This document shows, one piece after another, positions 1 through 5,403 of a stretch of DNA of 5,403 bases (its first letter is position 1; each line of letters begins with the position of its first letter). Position numbers and translations under genes: made by a program. Location: assembly GCA_903921965.1 (NCBI GenBank), contig CAIXSE010000850.1, forward strand, positions 1-5,403, read 5' to 3'. The stretch is from an uncultured Thermoleophilia bacterium. Lineage in GTDB: Bacteria > Actinomycetota > Thermoleophilia > UBA2241. The notes beneath the pieces were generated by a model. It was not told the origin of the DNA. It worked only from the letters and a program-made list of their open reading frames with translations, and did not search any database.

Positions 1-896
1 CACGCCAGCCCGAAGACCCGGGCCACGGCCGCGCCGTCGAGCGGAGGCCGCGCCCGCAGCTCCGGCGGGAGCGGCACGAGCTCGACGCCGTCGCCGGCCG
101 GCGCCGCCATCTGGCTGCGGCGCGGCTCGCGGTGCTCCAGCACAGTCCCGCCGGGCCGCTCCAGCGTCCAGCGGTCGGGCTCCACGAGGCCGTCCACGAG
201 GCCCTGGTTCAGGCCGTGGACGGCCTCCACCAGGGCGCGCCGACCGTCGTCCGGGTGGCGGCTGAAGGCGACGCCCGAGCTCTCGCCCGCGACGATCTCC
301 TGCACCACCACGGCCATGGCGCTGGACCGCACGTCGAGCCCCAGCTCGCGGCGGTACAGCAGCGCCGCGTCGGACCACAGCGACGCCCACACCAGCCTGA
401 CGTGCTCGAGGATGGCCTCGAGGCCGCGGACGTTGACGTAGGACTCGTGCAGCCCGGCGAACGAGGCGGCCGCGGAGTCTTCGCCGGGCGCCGACGAGCG
501 CACGACGGCCGGGACGCCGGCGAACCGGGCGGCGAGCGGCTCCGCCAGCGCCGCCCGCACCCCGGCCGGCAGCCCGGTCGTCAGGAACAGGCTGCGGATG
601 CGCAGGGCGGCGTCCCACAGCTCCTCCCAGCGCATGTCGGCGAAGTCCTTGCGGTCGAGCTCCGTGAGGATGCGCACGCGCAGTCCGGTGGCTTCCACGT
701 AGGCGTCGTAGGCCGCGGTCGTCACCGCGACGAACGGCGGGACCGCGATGCCGGCGCGCGCCATGCGCGCCAGGGCCAGCGCCTTGCCGCCGACCAGCGG
801 CGCGTGGACCTCCTCGATCTCGCCGGAGGGGATGACGAACGCGACGGCCGGCCCGCCGCCCCCGCGCAGGCCGGCGTCCGGGCCGGCCTCACTCAA
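1..896 (-). CDS. PEP synthase / pyruvate phosphate dikinase-like enzyme, N-terminal ATP-binding domain (3'-partial)
   Basis: The first 298 codons of a protein matching the PPDK_N (PEP/pyruvate-binding, ATP-grasp) domain. In PEP synthase and PPDK this domain uses ATP to phosphorylate a swivelling His domain, and a C-terminal domain makes PEP from pyruvate. Visible landmarks: LVGGKALALARMARAGIAVP (34-53, the 'GGKganLaeM..aGl.VP' signature), VTTAAYDAY (58-66), VRSSAPGEDSAAASFAGLHE (132-151, equivalent to 'VRSSATaEDlp.aSFAGqqe'), VVVQEIVAGESSGVAFSRHP (196-215), and EAVHGLNQGLVDGLVEPDRW (224-243). The His and PEP/pyruvate domains would lie beyond base 1. TTG is chosen as start (896-894) because GGAG at 907-904 sits seven bases ahead and homology begins soon after; it overlaps the upstream gene by eight bases. 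Rifampin phosphotransferases and other PEP-utiliser homologues share this N-terminal domain, so the substrate cannot be decided from the visible half. PEP synthase-like is my preferred call. Confidence 0.88.
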   Translation of the reverse strand, partial: MSEAGPDAGLRGGGGPAVAFVIPSGEIEEVHAPLVGGKALALARMARAGIAVPPFVAVTTAAYDAYVEATGLRVRILTELDRKDFADMRWEELWDAALRIRSLFLTTGLPAGVRAALAEPLAARFAGVPAVVRSSAPGEDSAAASFAGLHESYVNVRGLEAILEHVRLVWASLWSDAALLYRRELGLDVRSSAMAVVVQEIVAGESSGVAFSRHPDDGRRALVEAVHGLNQGLVDGLVEPDRWTLERPGGTVLEHREPRRSQMAAPAGDGVELVPLPPELRARPPLDGAAVARVFGLA

Positions 897-1338
897 GGTG
901 GAGCTCCGTGACGTTCTGGAACCGCGACACCACGTAGTAGGAGCGCACCGTCAGCTCGACCAGAGCGGTCGACGGCGACGCCGCGAACCCGCGCAGCTGC
1001 GGCTGACGCCGGAGGAAAGGCTCCAGGCGCGCGGCGCGCTCCTCGCCGGTGAGCTCCCGCGCAGTGCCCACGGCGGTCGCGGCCACGGCTCCGTGGAAGT
1101 CCAGGTCGTCCTCGGACCGGCTGTCGACGAGCATGGCGACGTTGGGGTCCGACTCGAGGAAGTGGAACTTGCGCGTGGCCCGCGGGGTCACGAAGTACAG
1201 GTGGCGCAGCTCCTCGTCGGCGCACACCGCCACCAGGCTCGCATAAGGATGGTCCGGGCCGTGCGTCGCCAGGACGCCGAGGCGCTGGCGCGCGAAGAGC
1301 TCGCGCAGCGCCGCCAGGGCCTCCCCGGCGCCGCCCAC
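889..1338 (-). CDS. Pyridoxamine 5'-phosphate oxidase-superfamily FMN-binding split-barrel protein
   Basis: A complete 149-residue soluble protein resembling the small FMN-binding split barrels of the PNPOx superfamily. The N-terminal helix (residues 5-17) leads into the typical first strands, LGVLATHGPDHPYASLVAV (20-38), then LYFVTPRATRKFHFLESDPNVAMLVDSR (47-74), the usual 'T...T.K..nl..nP.Va..vd' pattern of the FMN-phosphate-binding face. GAVAATAVGTARELTGEE (83-100) continues the barrel, and the C-terminus has VELTVRSYYVVSRFQ (127-141). The length is normal for the single-domain group. Family members bind FMN, or in some lineages F420 or heme; vitamin B6 synthesis is not implied, since true PdxH is longer. 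The GTG start is one base after the kinase stop (TGA C GTG), behind a G-rich stretch at 1349-1345 that could act as a weak ribosome binding site. It ends inside the next gene. Substrate unknown; I infer co-expression with the kinase. Confidence 0.86.
   Translation of the reverse strand: MGGAGEALAALRELFARQRLGVLATHGPDHPYASLVAVCADEELRHLYFVTPRATRKFHFLESDPNVAMLVDSRSEDDLDFHGAVAATAVGTARELTGEERAARLEPFLRRQPQLRGFAASPSTALVELTVRSYYVVSRFQNVTELHLE
904..907 (-). promoter_or_regulatory. Shine-Dalgarno site deciding the TTG start of the PEP synthase-like gene
   Basis: Minus-strand GGAG with a seven-base spacer before TTG at 896-894. It lies inside the last codons of the flavin-binding protein gene. No ATG or GTG in this frame is better placed: the first in-frame ATG is at codon 45, inside the conserved GGK...ARM motif, so it cannot be the start. 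The arrangement suggests translational coupling between the two genes. Confidence 0.7.
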
Positions 1339-1339
1339 G

Positions 1340-4300
1340 TCACGCCCCCGGCGGCGGGTCGCCGGCGGCCGCGCCGGCGGCCGGAGGCGCGGCCGCGAGG
1401 AGCTCGCGCACGAGCGCGAGCGCCTCCACGTACTCGTAGTCCTGCAGCAGGCGGCTCAGCCGCTCGGCCTGCGGTCCGAGTGCCGCGACGAGCGTTGCGT
1501 AGGCCTCCTCGAAGACGTCGTTGGAGGAGGCGTCGTCCACGGCCAGCAGGGCCTCCAGCCGCCGCAGCGGCGGCTCGGCGGCCGTCCAGGCCGCGCCGCC
1601 GGGCAGGCCGGCCGCGGCGGCGTCCTCGGCAGCCTCGGCCGCGAGCGCCTGCCGGAGCGCCAGCACCAGCGCGCTCACGGCGTCGTCCAGCTCGGCGGCG
1701 GCGGCGTCCAGTTCGTCCGGCGGGGCGCCCCGGCGGACCGCCGCGTCCACGCCGGCCGCCGCCGTCTGCACGCGCCGCGCCCCCAGCGCGCCGGCGACGC
1801 CCTTCAGCGCGTGCGCCGCCTCGCGGAGCCGCTCCGCGTCGTCCGGCGATGCGAGCCGCCCCGCGGCCGCGACGCGCTCGTCCTCCTGCCGCACGAACTG
1901 CTCCAGGAGGCGCGCGTACAAGGCCACGTCGCCGCTCGCCGAGTGCAGGCCGGCGTCGACGTCGAGGTCCGGCACGCCGCGCAGCGCGTCCACGAACGCC
2001 GCCGGACGTGCGGGACCGGGGCCGCCCGCGACCGCGCCGCGACCCGCCCCCCCGCCCCGCGCCTCGTGGCCCCGTGCCGGCAGCCAGCGGACCAGGTGCT
2101 CGTAGAGCGTCTGCGGCTCGACCGGCTTGGCGATGTGGTCGTTCATGCCCGCCGCGATGCACACCGCCCCGTCTTCGTCGAACGCGTTGGCGGTGAGCGC
2201 CAGGATGGGCACGGACCTCCACCCCGGCAGCTTCCTGATCTCGCGGGTGGCCTCCACGCCGCCCATGACCGGCATCTGCATGTCCATCAGCACGAGGTCG
2301 TAGACGGACTGCATCGCCATGTCCACGGCCTGACGGCCGTTCTCCGCGACACTCACCTCCATGCCGGCCACACGCAGCAGCTGGCACGCGACCTCCTGGT
2401 TGATGGCGTTGTCCTCCACCAGCAGGACGCGCGCGCCGCGGCGCCTGGCGAGCTCGGCTTCGTCCGAGCCCGTCCCGGCCGCGGCCACCCACTCCGGCCA
2501 CGTGACCGCGCCCATCAGCGCGTCCATCAGGACCGACGGCGTGACCGGCTTTCCCAGCACCATGTCCACGCCGGCGGCGGCGGCCGCGTCGCGCGGGAGG
2601 TCGGGGCCGTACGCGGTCACGACGACGGTGCCGGGCGGGCGCTCGAGGCCGAGGCCGTGGAGCCGCCTCACGACCTCGATGCCGTCCATGCCCGGCATCT
2701 TCCAGTCCACCAGCACCAGGCCGTACGGGTCGCCGTCGGCGTCGGCGGCGACGAGGGCCGCCAGTCCTTCCTCCCCCGAGCCGGCGGTGTCGGCGCGCAG
2801 GCCCAGGTCCTGGAGCGTCGCGCGGAGGATCTCGCGCGCGTCGTCGAGGTCGTCCACGACCAGGGCGCGCGCGCCGCGCAGCGACTCGAGCGTGAGAAGC
2901 TGCGAAGGCAGGTGCTCGGAGGCGCCGAACGGCACCTCGACCCAGAACGTCGTGCCCTCGCCCTCTGCGCTGTCCACCCCGAGGCGCCCGCCCATCAGCG
3001 CCACCAGGCGGTTGCTGATGGCGAGACCCAGCCCGGTGCCGCCGAAGCGGCGCGTCGTCGAACTGTCGGCCTGCTCGAAGGCCTCGAAGATGCGCGCCAG
3101 CTGCTGCTCCGACATGCCGATGCCGGTGTCGGCGATCTCGAAGCGCAGCGTCACCACCGTCTCGTCACGCGCGACCGTGGTCGCCCGCACGGCGACCTGG
3201 CCGACGTCGGTGAACTTGACGGCGTTGCTCAGCAGGTTCAGGAGCACCTGACCGAGCCGGTGCCCGTCGCCGCGCACCACCTGCGGGAGCTGCCCGACGT
3301 CGGCCAGCAGCTCGACGCCCTTGGCGTCGGCCTGCGGCGCCACGATGCCGCAGGCGCGCTCGACGACCTTCGCCGGCTCGAACTCGTGCACGTCGAGCGT
3401 CACCTTGTCGGCCTCGATCTTGGACAGGTCGAGGATGTCGTTGATGATGCCCAGCAGGTGCCGCGACGCCTCGGTGAGCTTCTCGAGCTGCCCCTGCTGC
3501 CTCGGGGTGAGCGGGTCGCGCCGCATGAGGTGGGCGAAGCCGATGATGGCGTTCATGGGGGTGCGGATCTCGTGGCTCATGTTGGCGAGGAAGGCGCTCT
3601 TTGCGCGGTTCGCGGCCTCGGCCTCGCGCCGCGCCTCCTCGAGCTCGGTCGTGCGCTCCGCGACGAGGTCCTCGAGGTGCAGCTTGTAGCCCTCCAGCTC
3701 GCGCAGGGTCTCGAGGCGCTCGCCGTCGAGGATCGCCATGCCGAACAGGTCGGCCATCTGGCAGCCGAAGGCGACCTCGTCGTCCTGCCACTCGTGCGCG
3801 ACCTCCCGGCCCAGGGTGAACACGCCGCGGTCGCGTCCCGACGAGATGACGCTGCAGCTCAGGGTCGCGGCGAGGTTGGCCGGGTCGAGCGTGACCTTGG
3901 AGACGGCCGCGGCGACCGGGTCCGCGCTCACGTCGCTCACCGCCGTGTACCGCGCCGAGCGCATGCGTTCGAACCACTCGGGGAACCGCGCGCGTTCGAA
4001 CACCTCGCCGCCGGAGTGCGACCCGCTCCCGAGGCGGAACCTGTCGATGCACTCGAGCTCCGCGGCATCCCCGGAGTAGAGCCACACGGAGACGCGTTCC
4101 AGGCCCAGCTCCCTCGAGACCAGCTCGGTGAGCTCGGCCGCGAACGTCCCGAGGTCGCCGGCCAGCGCCGCCGGCGACGTGCTGAGCCGCGCCAGCACGT
4201 CGTTCTGCCGGCGCAGGCGCCGGGCGCGGCCCACGAGCTCCCTCTCGCGCGCCTTCTGCGCGGTGATGTCGCGCCAGACCGCCGAGACCAGGTCGCGGCC

Positions 4301-5403
4301 GCCGAACCGGACGGGCCGGAGCCTGACCGTCACGTCGATGAGCGTGCCGTCCTTGCGCCGGTGGAGCGACTCGAGCTCCACCGGCGTGCCGCCCAGCACC
4401 TCGGCGGACAGGGCGCCGATCTGCTCGGCCGAGTGCTTCTCCTGGATGTCGGTGAGTGTGAGCGCCTCCATCTCCTCGCGCGTGTAGCCGAGCATGCGGC
4501 AGGCGGCGTCGTTGAAGTCCACGAACGACAGGGTCTCCGGGTCGAGCAGCAGCACAGCGTCGCTGGAGAGGTCGAACATCGTCTGCAGGAGCTGCGCCTG
4601 CTCCCTGCGCTCGCGCTCGCGCGCCTTGAGCGCGGTGACGTCGCGCCACACGGCGAGCACCAGAGGCCTTCCGCCGTGCACGACGGTGCGGATGTCCACG
4701 GCGGCGTCGACGAAGTGGCCGTCCCTGTGCCGGTGCACCGTCTCGAACGTGACCGGCGTGCCCTGGACGGCCGCACCGATGTTGGCGCCGATGCGCTCGC
4801 GGTCGTGCTCGGCCTGGAAGTCCATGACCGTCATGGCCGTGAACTCCTCGCGGGCGTACCCCAGCAGCTCGCAGGCGGCGTCGTTGAACTCGACGAAGCC
4901 GGCCGTCTCCGGATCGATGAGCAGCACGGCGTCGGTGAGCTGCGAGAACATGGTCGCGACGAGCTGCTCGCGCTCCTCGCGCTCGCGGGCTGCCTGCCGG
5001 CGGTCGACGCTGTCGACGAGGCGCCGGAGGATGGCCTCGGCGAGGGCCTTCTCCTCCCACAAGAAGGGGCCTTCGTCGGCCTCCGGACGCTCCTCGGCGT
5101 AGGCCGCGAGGATGCGCACCGTCTCGCCGGCCTCGGTCGTGCGGCTCACGGCGAGCGTCCACGGCGTCTCGGCGAAGCCCCGGGGCCCGAACCGCTCGCC
5201 CGCCCACTCGACGCACACGGAGACGACGCCGGGGTACTTGAACGCCGGCTCCATCAGCTCGGCGACCCGCGGCAGCAGCTCGGCGAACGGCGGCAGCTCC
5301 CCGTCGGTGAGGCGGAAGACCTTGTAGAGGCAGGTCTGCTCCTGGACGCGCTCGGCGAGCGCCTCCTGGAGCCGCCTGCTCTCGGTGACGTCGCGCGCGA
5401 TGC
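1340..5403 (-). CDS. Multi-sensor hybrid histidine kinase, HK-REC-REC-Hpt phosphorelay type (5'-partial)
   Basis: Sensor kinase that should autophosphorylate on His and relay phosphate through Asp to an Hpt His for transfer to a separate response regulator. At least 1353 residues are visible; the frame stays open to the window edge. Numbering from the Met codon at 5254-5252 (49 residues lie upstream in the window): end of a PAS domain ([12 protein letters not shown], about 5401-5366); a CLY-type module ending near residue 80; PAS 95-207; PAS 219-331; GAF about 345-510 (SVWLYSGD, Trp-x-x-Asp-Glu near 489-493); coiled coil 515-550; HisKA with H561 in HEIRTPMN; HATPase with N-box N677, G1 box DTGIGM 709-714, F box 723-726 and G2 box [10 protein letters not shown] 738-747; REC1 with DD 801-802, phospho-acceptor D850, T880, K902; REC2 with ED 947-948, D991, T1021, K1043; Gly/Pro/Ala-rich linker 1062-1085; Hpt with H1148 in HALKG; helical tail 1220-1290. 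All catalytic residues are present. No membrane segment or output domain is visible, so the visible part looks cytoplasmic. The first start is outside the window. The stop TGA (1342-1340) is one base before the next gene. Confidence 0.96.
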   Translation of the reverse strand, partial: IARDVTESRRLQEALAERVQEQTCLYKVFRLTDGELPPFAELLPRVAELMEPAFKYPGVVSVCVEWAGERFGPRGFAETPWTLAVSRTTEAGETVRILAAYAEERPEADEGPFLWEEKALAEAILRRLVDSVDRRQAAREREEREQLVATMFSQLTDAVLLIDPETAGFVEFNDAACELLGYAREEFTAMTVMDFQAEHDRERIGANIGAAVQGTPVTFETVHRHRDGHFVDAAVDIRTVVHGGRPLVLAVWRDVTALKARERERREQAQLLQTMFDLSSDAVLLLDPETLSFVDFNDAACRMLGYTREEMEALTLTDIQEKHSAEQIGALSAEVLGGTPVELESLHRRKDGTLIDVTVRLRPVRFGGRDLVSAVWRDITAQKARERELVGRARRLRRQNDVLARLSTSPAALAGDLGTFAAELTELVSRELGLERVSVWLYSGDAAELECIDRFRLGSGSHSGGEVFERARFPEWFERMRSARYTAVSDVSADPVAAAVSKVTLDPANLAATLSCSVISSGRDRGVFTLGREVAHEWQDDEVAFGCQMADLFGMAILDGERLETLRELEGYKLHLEDLVAERTTELEEARREAEAANRAKSAFLANMSHEIRTPMNAIIGFAHLMRRDPLTPRQQGQLEKLTEASRHLLGIINDILDLSKIEADKVTLDVHEFEPAKVVERACGIVAPQADAKGVELLADVGQLPQVVRGDGHRLGQVLLNLLSNAVKFTDVGQVAVRATTVARDETVVTLRFEIADTGIGMSEQQLARIFEAFEQADSSTTRRFGGTGLGLAISNRLVALMGGRLGVDSAEGEGTTFWVEVPFGASEHLPSQLLTLESLRGARALVVDDLDDAREILRATLQDLGLRADTAGSGEEGLAALVAADADGDPYGLVLVDWKMPGMDGIEVVRRLHGLGLERPPGTVVVTAYGPDLPRDAAAAAGVDMVLGKPVTPSVLMDALMGAVTWPEWVAAAGTGSDEAELARRRGARVLLVEDNAINQEVACQLLRVAGMEVSVAENGRQAVDMAMQSVYDLVLMDMQMPVMGGVEATREIRKLPGWRSVPILALTANAFDEDGAVCIAAGMNDHIAKPVEPQTLYEHLVRWLPARGHEARGGGAGRGAVAGGPGPARPAAFVDALRGVPDLDVDAGLHSASGDVALYARLLEQFVRQEDERVAAAGRLASPDDAERLREAAHALKGVAGALGARRVQTAAAGVDAAVRRGAPPDELDAAAAELDDAVSALVLALRQALAAEAAEDAAAAGLPGGAAWTAAEPPLRRLEALLAVDDASSNDVFEEAYATLVAALGPQAERLSRLLQDYEYVEALALVRELLAAAPPAAGAAAGDPPPGA
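1345..1349 (-). promoter_or_regulatory. Possible weak ribosome binding site for the PNPOx-family gene
   Basis: Five consecutive G residues on the minus strand, six bases before the GTG start at 1338-1336 and within the last codons of the kinase (its Pro-Pro-Gly-Ala end). It is not a consensus GGAGG site, so initiation may depend mainly on ribosomes terminating at the kinase TGA one base away. Confidence 0.35.
4244..4987 (-). repeat. Tandem duplication of a 124-residue PAS unit inside the kinase gene
   Basis: Two direct copies of 372 bases each: 4987-4616 and 4615-4244. They keep a constant offset of 124 codons with no gap, from the MF helix start (residues 102 and 226) to the KARERE linker (210 and 334). 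By eye about 65 of 114 aligned residues are identical, including DAVLL, DPET, FNDAAC, LGY.REE, GTPV and AVWRD. The helical linker is part of the unit, which keeps signalling-helix phase. The copies have diverged enough that the duplication is not recent. The PAS fragment at the window edge ends differently ([11 protein letters not shown]) and does not look like a third copy. Confidence 0.8.

Noticed and set aside
132..911. 259-residue plus-strand open frame
   Set aside because: Antisense to the PEP synthase-like gene, which has strong family motifs on the minus strand. The plus-strand product is His/Gly/Arg-rich and unlike any family I recognise.
1336..1345. Possible terminator or promoter between the kinase and the PNPOx gene
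   Set aside because: Only one base separates the genes and I saw no hairpin followed by a T run or any promoter-like element, so a common transcript is the simpler explanation.
2010..2070. C/G-rich low-complexity stretch, considered as a frameshift or assembly error between REC2 and Hpt
   Set aside because: The frame stays open and intact domains lie on both sides in the same frame. It encodes a Gly/Pro/Ala-rich linker, normal for receiver-Hpt junctions in high-GC genomes.
748..2196. 482-residue plus-strand open frame
   Set aside because: Antisense to the kinase 3' end, the PNPOx gene and part of the PEP synthase-like gene. Its product is mostly Arg/Pro/Ala low complexity with no domain, as expected from high-GC antisense frames.
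1188..2501. 437-residue open frame on the minus strand in another frame
   Set aside because: Overlaps the receiver-Hpt part of the kinase and the PNPOx gene. The product is Arg/Gly-rich without family features, while the kinase frame shows clear REC and Hpt motifs.
3165..5216. 683-residue minus-strand open frame overlapping the kinase
   Set aside because: A frame-shifted shadow of the kinase with extremely Arg-rich composition and no domains; the kinase frame explains the whole stretch.

Overview
The window is GC-rich bacterial DNA with strong G/C preference at third codon positions. All three genes lie on the minus strand, so they read from high to low coordinates. GC content and gene types fit a GC-rich free-living bacterium with many hybrid kinases, such as Myxococcota or other Deltaproteobacteria, Deinococcota of the Truepera type, or Actinobacteria. 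The sequence alone does not settle which.

Layout in transcription order. (1) 5403-1340: a very large hybrid histidine kinase whose N-terminus lies outside the window. Visible modules are the tail of a PAS domain, a 'CLY'-type sensory module, two near-duplicate PAS domains, a GAF domain, a coiled coil, HisKA, HATPase, two receiver domains, an Hpt domain and a helical C-terminal extension. (2) 1338-889: a 149-residue FMN-binding split-barrel protein of the pyridoxamine 5'-phosphate oxidase superfamily, starting with GTG one base after the kinase stop. (3) 896-1: the N-terminal ATP-binding part of a PEP synthase / pyruvate phosphate dikinase-like enzyme, starting with TTG inside the end of gene 2 and cut by the window edge.

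The junctions (+1 base, then an 8-base overlap) indicate one operon with likely translational coupling. The kinase holds every phosphotransfer site of a His-Asp-His relay (two possible Asp sites) but no DNA-binding or enzymatic output domain, so its final partner must be encoded elsewhere or outside the window. A plausible but unproven reading is that redox or energy-state sensing is co-expressed with a flavin-binding protein and a PEP/pyruvate-type phosphotransfer enzyme.

There is no intergenic stretch longer than one base, so no internal promoter or terminator is expected and none was seen. I found no tRNA, rRNA, CRISPR array, insertion sequence or attachment site. Long open frames on the plus strand and in other minus-strand frames are by-products of high GC. 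Nothing in the window is strong evidence for an undescribed system. The most unusual points are the operon combination and the kinase architecture.
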